A DNA stretch of 57,672 nt from Anaeromyxobacter_A sp035538735 (GCA_035538735.1 DATLJU010000266.1:1-57672), one strand, 5' to 3'; shown: positions 26,511-36,030, numbered from the stretch's first letter. Notes: generated from the letters alone by a model not told the origin. Numbers and translations are program-made.

Positions 26511-28232
26511 ATGACCGCCAACGGATGGATCCAGATCGGGCTCTTCGCCCTCGTCATCTTCGCGATCACCAAGCCACTCGGGCTCTACATGTACCGGGTG
26601 TTCGAGGGTGACCGGCAGCCGTGGCCGCGCGTCTTCGGGCCGCTCGAGCGGTGGCTGTATCGCCTCTGCGGCGTCGATCCGAAGAAGGAACACGGCTGGA
26701 AGGCCTACACCGTCGCGATGCTCCTCTTCAGCTTCTTCGGCCTCGTCGTCACCTACGGCATCGAGCGGCTGCAGCACCTGCTGCCCTTCAATCCGCAGAA
26801 GCTCGGGCCCGTCCCCTCCGATCTCGCCTGGAACACCGCCGTCAGCTTCACGACGAACACCAACTGGCAGAACTACGGCGGCGAGAGCACGATGAGCTAC
26901 CTCACGCAGATGGCGGGGCTCGCGTGGCACAACTTCACGTCGGCCGCCGTCGGCCTCGGGATCGCCTTGGCGCTCGCGCGCGGGCTCACTCGCCAGCCCG
27001 GCCCGACCGGCCCCAAGACGCTCGGGAACTTCTGGGTCGACGTCATCCGCTCGATCGTCTACGTGCTGCTGCCCATCTCGATCGTCGGGACGCTCGTGCT
27101 CGTCGCGTCCGGCGTCCCGCAGACCCTCTCGGCGAATCACGAGGTCACGACGCTCGAGGGGCTGAAGCAGATCATCGCAGTCGGCCCGGTCGCCTCGCAG
27201 GAGGTGATCAAGCTGCTCGGCACGAACGGCGGCGGCTTCTTCAACGCCAACAGCGCGCACCCCTTCGAGAACCCGACGCCGTTCACGAACTTCTTCGAGA
27301 TGGTGCTCATCTTCTGCATCCCCGCGGCGCTCACGTACACCTACGGGAAGATGGCGCGCGATACGCGCCAGGGTTGGGCCATCTTCGCCGCGGCGGCGGT
27401 GCTCTTCTTCGCCGGAATCACGGTCGCCTACCACTCCGAGTCGCGACACAACCCCGCGCTCTCCACCCTCGCCGTGAGCCACGGCCTCGGCAACATGGAG
27501 GGCAAGGAGGTCCGCTTCGGAGTGGCGAACAGCGCGCTCTTCGCCACGGTGACGACCGACACCTCCTGCGGCGCCGTCAACGCCATGCACGACAGCTTCA
27601 CGCCGCTCGGCGGGCTGGTGCCGCTCGTCAACATCAAGCTCGGCGAGGTGGTGTTCGGCGGGGTCGGGGCGGGCCTCTACGCGCTGCTGGTGATGGTCGT
27701 CCTGACCGTCTTCATCGCGGGGCTCATGGTGGGGCGCACCCCCGAGTACCTGGGGAAGAAGATCGAGGGGAGGGAGATGAAGCTCGCGATGCTCTACGTG
27801 CTCGTGTTTCCGATCGTCATCCTCACGCTGAGCGGCTGGGCCGCGGTCGTGCCTTACGGTACGTCGGCGCTCGGCAACGCCGGGCCGCACGGGTTGTCGG
27901 AGATCCTCTACGCGTACGCGAGCCAGGCGGCGAACAACGGCTCGGCCTTCGCCGGCCTCTCCGGGAACACCAAGTTCTGGAACATCTCCGGGGGCTGGGA
28001 CATGCTCATCGGGCGCTTCCTCATGGCCATCCCGGCGCTCGCCATCGCGGGCTCGATGATCGGTAAGAAGACCGTGCCGGCGGGTCCGGGCACCTTCCCC
28101 ACCACGGGCGCCACGTTCACGGTGCTCCTCGTCTCGGTGATCCTCGTCGTCAGCGCCCTGACGTTCTTCCCCACGCTGGCGCTCGGTCCCGTCCTCGAGC
28201 ACTTCTCGGCGCTCGCCGGAAAGGTGTTCTAG
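26511..28232 (+). CDS. kdpA: Potassium-transporting ATPase KdpA (channel subunit)
   Basis: A 573-residue polytopic membrane protein of the SKT superfamily and the K+-selective subunit of the Kdp pump. The four selectivity-filter loops are visible as NTNWQNYGGEST, GTNGGGFFNANSAHPFENP, TTDTSCGAVNAMHDS and NNGSAFAGLSGNT. Length and order match the family. GAGGAGGGACTC precedes the ATG. It is followed 2 bp later by kdpB. Confidence 0.97.
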   Translation: MTANGWIQIGLFALVIFAITKPLGLYMYRVFEGDRQPWPRVFGPLERWLYRLCGVDPKKEHGWKAYTVAMLLFSFFGLVVTYGIERLQHLLPFNPQKLGPVPSDLAWNTAVSFTTNTNWQNYGGESTMSYLTQMAGLAWHNFTSAAVGLGIALALARGLTRQPGPTGPKTLGNFWVDVIRSIVYVLLPISIVGTLVLVASGVPQTLSANHEVTTLEGLKQIIAVGPVASQEVIKLLGTNGGGFFNANSAHPFENPTPFTNFFEMVLIFCIPAALTYTYGKMARDTRQGWAIFAAAAVLFFAGITVAYHSESRHNPALSTLAVSHGLGNMEGKEVRFGVANSALFATVTTDTSCGAVNAMHDSFTPLGGLVPLVNIKLGEVVFGGVGAGLYALLVMVVLTVFIAGLMVGRTPEYLGKKIEGREMKLAMLYVLVFPIVILTLSGWAAVVPYGTSALGNAGPHGLSEILYAYASQAANNGSAFAGLSGNTKFWNISGGWDMLIGRFLMAIPALAIAGSMIGKKTVPAGPGTFPTTGATFTVLLVSVILVVSALTFFPTLALGPVLEHFSALAGKVF

Positions 28233-28234
28233 CC

Positions 28235-30286
28235 ATGGCCGCACAGAAGGCGAAGCAGCTCTCGCTGTTCGATCCCGCCATCGTCCGCCAGGCCGCGATC
28301 GAGAGCCTGAAGAAGCTCGACCCGCGGCACGTCGCGAAGAACCCGGTCATGTTCGTGGTGGAGGTCGGGAGCCTGCTCACGACCCTCCTCTGGCTGCGCG
28401 ACCGGATCCTGCATCCGGCGGGCGCCACCCCGGGGTGGTTCACGCTCACGGTCAGCATCTGGCTGTGGTTCACGGTCGTCTTCGCCAATTTCGCCGAGGC
28501 GGTGGCGGAGGGGCGCGGCAAGGCCCAGGCCGACACGCTCCGCCGGATGCGCCGCGAGATCAAGGCCCGCAAGCTGGTCGGCGACCGCGAGGTGAGCGTC
28601 GACGCCTCGGCGCTGCGCAAGGGGGACGTGGTCGTCGTGGAGGCCGGTCAGATGATCCCCGGCGACGGGGAGATCATCGAGGGCATCGCCTCGGTCGACG
28701 AGTCCGCCATCACTGGCGAGTCGGCACCCGTCATCCGGGAGTCGGGCGGAGATCGGTCCGCCGTGACCGGCGGGACGAAGGTGCTCTCCGATCGCATCGT
28801 GGTGCGCGTGGCTGTCGATCCGGGCGAGTCCTTCCTCGACCGCATGATCGCGCTCGTCGAGGGCGCCGCGCGTCAGAAGACGCCCAACGAGATCGCGCTG
28901 CACATCCTGCTCGTCGGCCTCACCATCGTCTTCCTCTTCGCGTGCGTGACGCTCGTCCCGCTCGCGGCGTACTCGTCGATCCACCTGAGCGCCACGGCCA
29001 TCGTGGCGCTCCTCGTGTGCCTCATCCCGACCACCATCGGCGGGCTTCTCTCGGCCATCGGCATCGCCGGGATGGACCGCCTGCTGCGGAAGAACGTGCT
29101 CGCCATGAGCGGGCGGGCGGTCGAGGCGGCGGGGGACGTCGACACGCTGCTCCTCGACAAGACCGGCACCATCACGCTGGGCAACCGCATGGCCACCGAG
29201 CTCTTCCCCGCGCCGCACGTGAAGATCGAGGACCTGGCCGACGCGGCGCAGCTGGCGAGCCTCGCCGACGAGACGCCCGAGGGTCGCTCCATCGTCGTGC
29301 TGGCGAAGGAGCGCTACGGCCTGCGCGGCCGCGAGGTGAACCACGGAGAGCACACGTTCATCCCGTTCACCGCCCAGACGCGCATGAGCGGCTGCGACAT
29401 CGCCGGGCGCGTCATCCGCAAGGGGGCGGTGGACGCCGTCGCCAAGCACGTCGCCGTCCTCGGCGGCAGCGTCCCCGCCGAGACCGGTGCGGTCGCGGCG
29501 CGCATCGGCGACAGCGGCGGCACGCCGCTCGCGGTCTCCGACGGCGGGCGCGTGCTCGGCGTCGTCCACCTCAAGGACGTCGTGAAGGGCGGCATCAAGG
29601 AGCGGTTCGATCGCTTCCGGGCCATGGGCATCCGCACCGTCATGATCACGGGCGACAACCCGCGCACCGCCGCGGCCATCGCGCGCGAGGCCGGCGTGGA
29701 CGACTTCCTGGCCGAGGCGACGCCCGAGAACAAGATGCGCCTCATCAAGGAGGAGCAGGCGAAAGGCAAGCTCGTCGCGATGACCGGCGACGGCACGAAC
29801 GACGCGCCCGCGCTCGCCCAGGCCGACGTCGGGGTCGCCATGAACACCGGCACGCAGGCGGCGAAGGAGGCCGGCAACATGGTCGACCTCGACTCGAACC
29901 CCACCAAGCTGCTGGAGGTGGTCGAGGTCGGGAAGCAGCTCCTCATGACTCGCGGGACGCTGACCACGTTCTCGATCGCGAACGACGTCGCGAAGTACTT
30001 CGCCATCCTGCCGGCGCTCTTCGTCGTCGCCTACCCGGAGCTGGCGCCGCTCGACGTGATGCACCTCGCGTCTCCGTTCAGCGCCATCCTGGCGGCGGTC
30101 ATCTTCAACGCCATCATCATCGTGCTGCTCATCCCGCTCGCGCTCAAGGGCGTGAAGTACCGGCCCCTCGGCGCGGCGGCGGTGCTGCGGCGATCGCTAC
30201 TCATCTACGGCGCGGGCGGGGTCGTGGCCCCGTTCGTCGGCATCAAGCTCATCGACATGGCGCTGGCCGCGATGGGCGTCGTCTAG
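28235..30286 (+). CDS. kdpB: Potassium-transporting P-type ATPase KdpB
   Basis: A 683-residue P-type ATPase energising K+ uptake. The phosphorylated Asp308 lies in DKTGTIT. Other motifs are the actuator TGES (ITGESAPV), the nucleotide-binding FTAQTRMSG and KGAVDAV, and the hinge MTGDGTNDAPALAQADVG. The N-terminal cytoplasmic stretch and seven helices match KdpB. It is in the middle of the kdp operon, 9 bp before kdpC. Confidence 0.97.
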   Translation: MAAQKAKQLSLFDPAIVRQAAIESLKKLDPRHVAKNPVMFVVEVGSLLTTLLWLRDRILHPAGATPGWFTLTVSIWLWFTVVFANFAEAVAEGRGKAQADTLRRMRREIKARKLVGDREVSVDASALRKGDVVVVEAGQMIPGDGEIIEGIASVDESAITGESAPVIRESGGDRSAVTGGTKVLSDRIVVRVAVDPGESFLDRMIALVEGAARQKTPNEIALHILLVGLTIVFLFACVTLVPLAAYSSIHLSATAIVALLVCLIPTTIGGLLSAIGIAGMDRLLRKNVLAMSGRAVEAAGDVDTLLLDKTGTITLGNRMATELFPAPHVKIEDLADAAQLASLADETPEGRSIVVLAKERYGLRGREVNHGEHTFIPFTAQTRMSGCDIAGRVIRKGAVDAVAKHVAVLGGSVPAETGAVAARIGDSGGTPLAVSDGGRVLGVVHLKDVVKGGIKERFDRFRAMGIRTVMITGDNPRTAAAIAREAGVDDFLAEATPENKMRLIKEEQAKGKLVAMTGDGTNDAPALAQADVGVAMNTGTQAAKEAGNMVDLDSNPTKLLEVVEVGKQLLMTRGTLTTFSIANDVAKYFAILPALFVVAYPELAPLDVMHLASPFSAILAAVIFNAIIIVLLIPLALKGVKYRPLGAAAVLRRSLLIYGAGGVVAPFVGIKLIDMALAAMGVV

Positions 30287-30295
30287 GAGGACATC

Positions 30296-30994
30296 ATGAG
30301 CAAGAACGTCGCTCACGCCATCCCCGCTCCGCCGGCACCCCTGGGGCCCCCCGCCGCCAAGGAGTCCTGGCTCGACCACCTGGCGCCGGCCATCCGCGCC
30401 ACCGTCGTGACGCTCCTCTTGACCGGGCTGCTCTACCCGCTCGCCATGACGGGGCTCGCGCAGGTGCTCTTCCACCGCCAGGCGGAAGGGAGCCTGGTCG
30501 CGGACGCCACCGGCAAGATCGTGGGCTCCGAGCTCCTGGCGCAGGGCTTCTCCGGCGCGGGCTACTTCCAGCCGCGGCCCTCCGCGGCGGGTGAGAAGGG
30601 GTACGACGCGCTCGCGTCCGGCGGCTCCAACCTCGGCCCCACCTCGAAGAAGCTCCGCGACCAGGCGGCCACCGCGCTCGAGAAGCTCCAGCAGCAGAAC
30701 CCCGGCGCCCCAGGCCCCGCTCCGGTGGAGCTCGTGACGGCGTCGGGGAGCGGCCTCGACCCGCACCTCTCGCCTGGGGCGGCCGCGTGGCAGGCGCCGC
30801 GGGTGGCGCGAGCGCGCGGCGTCTCCGCCGATCGGGTGCTCACCCTCGTGGAGGAGTACACTGAAGGGCGGGATCTCAGCGTCCTCGGCGAACCGCGTGT
30901 GAACGTCCTCGAGCTGAACCTGGCGTTGGATCGACGCTTCGGCGCTCCGGGAGGCGCCACCCAGGCGGCAGTACCGCCCGAACCGGGGAAGTGA
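30296..30994 (+). CDS. kdpC: Potassium-transporting ATPase KdpC
   Basis: A 232-residue subunit, longer than the usual 190. It has one N-terminal helix (TVVTLLLTGLLYPLAMTGLA) and a periplasmic domain with the family motifs GSELLAQGF, YFQPRPSA, SGGSNLGPTS, VTASGSGLDPHLSP and a C-terminal VNVLELNLALD. The extra length is a Pro/Ala-rich N-terminus and C-terminal tail. Confidence 0.95.
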   Translation: MSKNVAHAIPAPPAPLGPPAAKESWLDHLAPAIRATVVTLLLTGLLYPLAMTGLAQVLFHRQAEGSLVADATGKIVGSELLAQGFSGAGYFQPRPSAAGEKGYDALASGGSNLGPTSKKLRDQAATALEKLQQQNPGAPGPAPVELVTASGSGLDPHLSPGAAAWQAPRVARARGVSADRVLTLVEEYTEGRDLSVLGEPRVNVLELNLALDRRFGAPGGATQAAVPPEPGK

Positions 30995-31010
30995 GCCCGC
31001 CCCGGCGGGC
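30995..31010 (+). terminator. Hairpin between kdpC and kdpD
   Basis: GCCCGCC and GGCGGGC with a 2-nt turn. It may attenuate transcription into the sensor genes; no T run. Confidence 0.35.
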
Positions 31011-31027
31011 GGAGACGAGAGGAGTCG

Positions 31028-32191
31028 ATGGCGATCAGCGCCACCACGGCCAAGCACCCGACCCCGCAGGACTTCCTCGAGCTGCTCGAGCGCTCGAAGC
31101 GCGGCCGCCTCAAGCTCTACATCGGGTTCGCCGCGGGCGTCGGCAAGACCTGGCGCATGCTCGAGGAGGCGCACGCGCTGAAGCGGCGCGGCGTGGACGT
31201 GGTCGGGGGGTTCATCGAGACGCACGGGCGCGCCGAGACGGCCGCGCTCATCGGCGATCTCGAGGTCGTCCCCCGGCGTGCCGTCGAGTACCGCGGCGTG
31301 GTCGTGGAGGAGATGGACCTCGAAGCCATCCTGCGCCGCATGCCGGCCGTCGCGGTCGTGGACGAGATCCCGCACACCAACGTCCCCGGCTCGAAGAACC
31401 GGAAGCGCTATCAGGACGTGCTGGACCTGCTCGCCGCCGGGATCAACGTCATCGGCGCGCTCAACATCCAGCACCTGGAGTCGCTCAACGATCTCATCGC
31501 GCGCAACACCCACGTGACGGTCCGGGAGACGGTGCCCGACAGCTTCCTCGAGCAGGCCGACCAGGTCGTGAACCTCGATCTCGCGGTGGAGGACCTGCTC
31601 GAGCGCCTCAAGGCGGGCAAGATCTACCCCACGGAGAAGATCCCGTGGGCGCTCGAGCACTTCTTCCGCGACGCGAACCTCGCGACGCTGCGCGAGCTGT
31701 CGCTGCGCGAGGTGGCGGAGAGCCTCGACCGCTCGGCGGCGCAGCGGACGGACGTCGGCGCGGGCGCGCAGCGCGCCGCGGGGCGCGTCATGGTGTGCCT
31801 CTCCTCGAACCCACCGCACGCGCTGGCCCTGCTGCGAAGGGGCTCACGGATGGCGGGGCGCCTCAACACCGACTGGTTCGTGGTCTACGTCGAGACGCCG
31901 CGGGAGTCGCCCGAGCGCATCGACTCTGAGGCGCAGCGCCACCTGCTCTCCAACATCGACAAGGCGCGCGAGCTCGGCGCGGAGGTCGTGCGGCTCAAGG
32001 CGTCCGACCCGGCGGAGGCCCTCCTCGACTTCGCGCGCTCGCATCGCGTGGGCGACGTCATCATCGGCAGGACCGAGCTGCCCGGGTGGCGGCGCCTCCT
32101 CCGCTCCTCCGTCGTCGAGCGGCTGGTGCGGGAGGGCGATGGGCTCGACCTGCACGTCATCTCGTTCTTCGAGGGGGAGCCACGCGCATGA
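31028..32191 (+). CDS. kdpD: KdpD sensor half (KdpD + USP domains, no kinase)
   Basis: A 387-residue protein made only of the N-terminal part of KdpD. Residues 20-230 are the KdpD domain with a Walker-type GFAAGVGKTWRMLEEAH and EIPHTNVPGSKNRKRYQDV. Residues 255-385 are the universal-stress-like domain (VMVCLSSNPPHALALLRRG). The four-helix membrane domain, HisKA and HATPase of full KdpD are absent. GAGAGGAGTCG precedes the ATG. It overlaps the next kinase gene by 4 nt (ATGA), so the two are made together and may act as a split sensor. Short KdpD forms of this kind are known in some other bacteria. Confidence 0.92.
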   Translation: MAISATTAKHPTPQDFLELLERSKRGRLKLYIGFAAGVGKTWRMLEEAHALKRRGVDVVGGFIETHGRAETAALIGDLEVVPRRAVEYRGVVVEEMDLEAILRRMPAVAVVDEIPHTNVPGSKNRKRYQDVLDLLAAGINVIGALNIQHLESLNDLIARNTHVTVRETVPDSFLEQADQVVNLDLAVEDLLERLKAGKIYPTEKIPWALEHFFRDANLATLRELSLREVAESLDRSAAQRTDVGAGAQRAAGRVMVCLSSNPPHALALLRRGSRMAGRLNTDWFVVYVETPRESPERIDSEAQRHLLSNIDKARELGAEVVRLKASDPAEALLDFARSHRVGDVIIGRTELPGWRRLLRSSVVERLVREGDGLDLHVISFFEGEPRA

Positions 32192-34041
32192 CGCTGCGGG
32201 CGAAGCTCCTGCTGGCGCAGGTACCGCTCGCCCTGATGCTGGCCCTGGTGGGCGCGGCGTCGGTGAGCGCCATCGCGGCGCTCGGGCGAGGCCCGGAGCT
32301 CACGCTGAAGGACAACTACCAGAGCGTGCTCGCCGCGCAGCGCATGCTGGCGGCGGAGAAGGATCTCGACGACTTCGTGGTCGCGCGCGCGGCCGCGAGG
32401 CCGACCGACGAGGGCGTGCGCGCCGACGCGGCGACGCGCTTCGAGGCGGCGCTCCACGAGCAGGAGGGGAACGTCACCGAGCGCGGCGAGGCCGAGGCCA
32501 CCCGCGAGCTGCGGGCCCGCTGGACGAGCTACCGGCGGGCGCTCGACGAGATGCTGTCGGCTCCGGCCGCGACGCGCCTCGACCATTACTTCGACGCGTT
32601 CCTGCCCGTGGCACGGCGGCTGCGGCTCGGCGCGCGCGAGATCCTCGCCATCAACCAGGACGCGATGCAGCGCAAGGCGGACCAGGCGCGCCGCTCCGCC
32701 GAGCGCACGACCACGGTCGTGGTGGTCGCGACCGCGGCGGCGATCCTGGCGGGCCTCCTCGTCGCGGTCGGGCTCATGTCGCGCCTCCTGCGCCCACTCG
32801 CCGCGCTCTCGCACACCGTGCGGCGCATCGGCGAGGGCGACCTCGACGTGCGCGCGCCGGTGACCGGCAAGGACGAGATCGCCGCCCTCGGCGAGGAGTT
32901 CAACACGATGGCGGAGCGGCTGCGCCAGTACCGCTCGAGCTCGCTGGGGGAGCTCCTGCAGGCGCAGCAGGCCTCGCAGGCGGCCATCGACAGCCTCCCC
33001 GATCCCGTCCTGGTGGTGGACGCGACGGGCGCCGTGATCAACCTGAACGGCGCCGCCGAGGCGCTCTTCCGGCGCGGCGTCCAGCGATCGGTCGAGGCGC
33101 TCGAGCCCGAGCTGCGGGCGACCGTCGAGCGCGTGCGCGCGCACGTGCTGGGGGGCAAGGGCCCGTACCTGCCGCCCGGTTTCGAGGACGCGGTGAAGGT
33201 GGAGGGGCTCGACGGCGCGCGGATGCTGCTGCCGCGCGCGTCTCCGCTCTACTCCGAGGAGGGCGGCATCACCGGCGCCACGATCGTGCTCCAGGACGTG
33301 ACGCGCCTCATGCGGTTCGACGAGCTCAAGAACGACCTGGTCGCCACGGTCGCCCACGAGTTCCGCACGCCGCTCACGTCGCTCCGCATGGCGATCCACC
33401 TCTGCGCTGGGGAGCTGGTCGGCCCGCTCACCGAGAAGCAGGCGGAGCTCCTCTTCGCGGCGCGGCAGGACTGCGAGCGGCTGCAGTCGATCGTCGACGA
33501 CCTGCTCGATCACTCGCGCATCCAGTCGGGTCGGCTGGTCCTCACGCGGGAGGCGGTGTCACCCCATGGGCTCGTCGACACCGTGCTGGAGCAGCAGCGC
33601 GGCGCCGCGAGCGAGGCGGGCGTGGAGCTCGTCGCGCTGGCGGGTGAGCACCTCCCCCCGGTGGACGTGGATCGCGAGCGGATCGAGCTCGTCCTGTCGA
33701 ACCTCGTGGCCAACGCGGTGAAGAACACCCCCCGCGGCGGAACGATCGAGATCACGGCGGTCGAGGGTGAGGGCACCGTGCGCTTCGAGGTGAAGGACCC
33801 CGGGCCGGGCATCCCGCCCGAGTATCACGAGCGCATCTTCGAGCGGTTCTTCCGCGTCCCCGGGACGGCGTCGGGCGGGGTCGGGCTCGGGCTGTACCTC
33901 GCCCGCGAAATCGTGACCGCGCACGGAGGCCGGATCGGCGTGGAGAGCGCGCCGGGGCTGGGCAGCCGCTTCTGGTTCACCGTCCCGCGCGCCGCGGCGA
34001 AGGGCGAGGCGCGAGCGATCGCCGCAGGCGCGGTGAGCTGA
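32188..34041 (+). CDS. KinB-like membrane histidine kinase (HAMP-PAS-HisKA-HATPase)
   Basis: A 617-residue sensor kinase. An N-terminal helix (LLLAQVPLALMLALVGAASV) and a second helix (TTTVVVVATAAAILAGLLVAVG, around residue 185) enclose a periplasmic helical domain. HAMP (RLLRPLAALSHTVRRIGEGD) and PAS (SLPDPVLVVDATGAVINLNG) follow. HisKA carries His390 in TVAHEFRTPLTSL. HATPase shows NLVANAVKN, DPGPGIP, FERFFRV and GLGLYLA. The layout matches KinB, partner of the AlgB regulator, and an AlgB-like gene lies convergent just downstream. Translational coupling to the KdpD half implies a role in kdp control. Confidence 0.9.
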   Translation: MTLRAKLLLAQVPLALMLALVGAASVSAIAALGRGPELTLKDNYQSVLAAQRMLAAEKDLDDFVVARAAARPTDEGVRADAATRFEAALHEQEGNVTERGEAEATRELRARWTSYRRALDEMLSAPAATRLDHYFDAFLPVARRLRLGAREILAINQDAMQRKADQARRSAERTTTVVVVATAAAILAGLLVAVGLMSRLLRPLAALSHTVRRIGEGDLDVRAPVTGKDEIAALGEEFNTMAERLRQYRSSSLGELLQAQQASQAAIDSLPDPVLVVDATGAVINLNGAAEALFRRGVQRSVEALEPELRATVERVRAHVLGGKGPYLPPGFEDAVKVEGLDGARMLLPRASPLYSEEGGITGATIVLQDVTRLMRFDELKNDLVATVAHEFRTPLTSLRMAIHLCAGELVGPLTEKQAELLFAARQDCERLQSIVDDLLDHSRIQSGRLVLTREAVSPHGLVDTVLEQQRGAASEAGVELVALAGEHLPPVDVDRERIELVLSNLVANAVKNTPRGGTIEITAVEGEGTVRFEVKDPGPGIPPEYHERIFERFFRVPGTASGGVGLGLYLAREIVTAHGGRIGVESAPGLGSRFWFTVPRAAAKGEARAIAAGAVS

Positions 34042-34052
34042 CCCCGACCGCT

Positions 34053-34176
34053 AGTGCCGCTCCGCAGATCTGCTCCGCGGCACTTCGCGGGGAAGGCTCC
34101 GGGGCTTGCAGGAAAGCCGCAAGCCCCGGGCCCTCCCCGCGGGCCCTACCGGGGGAGGCGGGGCGCCGCCTCCCCC
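34053..34176. terminator. Array of three strong hairpins between convergent genes
   Basis: AGTGCCGC/GCGGCACT (34053-34084), CCGGGGCTTGC/GCAAGCCCCGG (34099-34129) and GGGGGAGGCG/CGCCTCCCCC (34151-34176). They would stop transcription from both sides. Confidence 0.65.
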
Positions 34177-34230
34177 GAACCCCCACCCGCGCGGCGCGCG
34201 CCCGGTGGGCTCATTCTTCGACGCGCGCCG

Positions 34231-35580
34231 CTAGCGGCCCCACTTCTTCCGCTTCCGCCACAGCGTCGAACCGTCGATCCCGAGGATCCGCGCCGCCTCC
34301 TCCATGGTCGAGGTGTGCGCCATGACGCGCAGGGCGTGCTCGCGCTCGATCTCCTCGACCGTGAAGTTTCCGCCCAGCCCGGGAGCGTCGCTGGCGCTCG
34401 CCGCGATGCGCTCGGGGAAGGACTCCGGCTCGAGGACCTGCCCGGGCACCAGGATGAGGGCGCGCTCGATCGCGTTCCGCAACTCGCGCACGTTGCCGGG
34501 CCAGGGATAGGCGACGAGCAGCTTCTCGGTCGCGGCGGAGAGCTCGGCCGGTGGACGTGCGGCCTGGCGCGCGAAGAAATCGACGAAGCCGCGGGCGAGG
34601 GGGAGGATGTCCTCGGCGCGCTCGCGCAGCGGGGGTACCACGATCTCCATCACGTTGAGGCGGTAGAGGAGGTCCTCGCGGAAGCGGCCCGCCTTGACCT
34701 CGGCGTCGAGGTCGCGGTTCGTCGCGGCCACGATGCGGACGTCGGCCGTCCGCGTGCGGGTCTCGCCCACGCGCTCGAAGCGCTTCTCCTGGAGGAACCG
34801 GAGTAGCTTCGCCTGCAGCGCCGGCGAGATCTCGCCGATCTCGTCGAGGAACACCGTCCCGCCCTCGGCCGCCTCGACGCGCCCCTCCTGGTCGCGCACC
34901 GCGCCCGTGAACGCGCCGCGGGCGTGACCGAACAGCTCGCTCGCGAGGAGCTCCTCGGAGAGCGTCGGGCAGTTCACCACCACGAACGGTCGGTCGCGGC
35001 GCGGGCTCTGCGCGTGCAGCGCCCGAGCGAGCACGCCCTTGCCCGTGCCGTTCTCCCCGCGCAGGAGCACTCCCACGTCGTGGCTCGCGGCGCGCGCCAC
35101 GACGTCCAGGACCGCCTGCATGCGCGTCGACTTCGTCTCGAGGCGCGCCTCGGGCGTCGCCTCCTCGAGCCGCGCCTCCAGCTCCCCGAGGCGAAGCGTC
35201 AGCGCGCGCCGCTCGCGGGCGCGGTCGACGAGGTGGCGTATCTGCGGAGGCGTGAACGGCTTCGGGAGGTAGTCCTTCGCCCCCCGGCGCATCGCCTCGA
35301 CCGCCGTGTCCACCGTCGCGTAGGCGGTGATGATGACGACGTCGAGTCCCGGCCGCTCGCCGAGGAGCCGGGGCAGCAGATCGAGCCCGCTATCGCCCCC
35401 CAGCTTGAGATCGCAGAAGGCGAGGTCGAACGGCTCGCGCCGCAGCGCGTCCACCGCCGCCGCCCCGGTCGCCACCTGCTCGACCTTGCAGCCGAACCCT
35501 TCGAGGCAGATGGCGAGCGTCTGGCGGATGTTCCGCTCGTCGTCGATGACGAGGACGCGCAGCGGCAGCATGTCGGCCAT
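34231..35580 (-). CDS. AlgB/NtrC-family sigma-54 response regulator
   Basis: A 449-residue response regulator. The receiver domain (residues 6-125) has the acidic pair DDE, phosphoacceptor Asp57 in AFCDLKLGGD and the Lys of YLPKPF. The AAA+ domain has Walker A GENGTGKG, GAFTGA, GTVFLDEIGEI and PWPGNVREL. The HTH (STMEEAARILGIDGSTLWRKRKK) resembles AlgB. It is convergent with the KinB-like kinase, its probable partner. Because the kdp operon starts with a sigma-54-like promoter and no KdpE is present, this protein is the best candidate for the kdp activator (inference). Confidence 0.9.
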   Translation of the reverse strand: MADMLPLRVLVIDDERNIRQTLAICLEGFGCKVEQVATGAAAVDALRREPFDLAFCDLKLGGDSGLDLLPRLLGERPGLDVVIITAYATVDTAVEAMRRGAKDYLPKPFTPPQIRHLVDRARERRALTLRLGELEARLEEATPEARLETKSTRMQAVLDVVARAASHDVGVLLRGENGTGKGVLARALHAQSPRRDRPFVVVNCPTLSEELLASELFGHARGAFTGAVRDQEGRVEAAEGGTVFLDEIGEISPALQAKLLRFLQEKRFERVGETRTRTADVRIVAATNRDLDAEVKAGRFREDLLYRLNVMEIVVPPLRERAEDILPLARGFVDFFARQAARPPAELSAATEKLLVAYPWPGNVRELRNAIERALILVPGQVLEPESFPERIAASASDAPGLGGNFTVEEIEREHALRVMAHTSTMEEAARILGIDGSTLWRKRKKWGR

Positions 35581-35656
35581 GCCCCATCCTTGCAGAACGT
35601 CCTATCGCGCGACAGGGGGCATTCGGCGACCGCGGACCCGCACGTTCGCCCGCCGC

Positions 35657-35797
35657 CTACGCGAACTTGCGTGCGTCGAGCGTCTCTCCCTGCGAACTTC
35701 CCTCGCTGCCGGCCCGCACGATCTCGTGCCTCGGCGCGAGGGCATCCGCGACGGCCTTGCCGATGGTCCCGCTAGCGCCGATGACGACGATCTTCAT
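35657..35797 (-). pseudogene. Internally deleted short-chain dehydrogenase relic
   Basis: A 46-codon frame. The first 30 codons (MKIVVIGASGTIGKAVADAL, then APRHEIVRAG) are the intact cofactor-binding start of an atypical SDR of about 200 residues. The last 16 (SEGSSQGETLDARKFA) resemble the C-terminus of the same family. The roughly 150 residues between, including the catalytic part, are missing while the frame is kept. It cannot be an active enzyme. The call rests on recalled family sequence and should be aligned. Confidence 0.6.
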
Positions 35798-35856
35798 GGC
35801 GGACCTCGGCCCCAAGGCCCACCGCGGACCCTCGCGCGCACGCCCCGCCGCCCTTG

Positions 35857-36030
35857 CTACTTACGCTCGGCTGGCGGCGTCCCGCCACCCTCGCTCTTCG
35901 TCTTCCCCTCCTTGCCCGCGCCGCGCTGGCGCTCGCCGGCGGCCTCTCGCTCCCGCTTCGCGTCCTCCTCCTCCATCTGATGGATGCGTTCCTCGAGGGC
36001 GTGGAAGCCGCCCTTCTTCTGTTCGGCCAT
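35857..36030 (-). CDS. Small highly charged coiled-coil protein
   Basis: A 57-residue protein starting MAEQKKGGFHALEERIHQME and rich in Glu, Lys, Arg and Gly. GAGGAGG stands 6 bases upstream of the ATG, so translation is likely. It has no signal peptide or membrane segment. The first half predicts a short coiled coil, the rest is disordered. The family is not recognised with certainty. Confidence 0.6.
   Translation of the reverse strand: MAEQKKGGFHALEERIHQMEEEDAKREREAAGERQRGAGKEGKTKSEGGGTPPAERK

Noticed and set aside
34231..35580. Annotation of the response regulator as KdpE
   Set aside because: It has an AAA+ domain with GAFTGA and an AlgB-like HTH, not the OmpR-type winged helix of KdpE.
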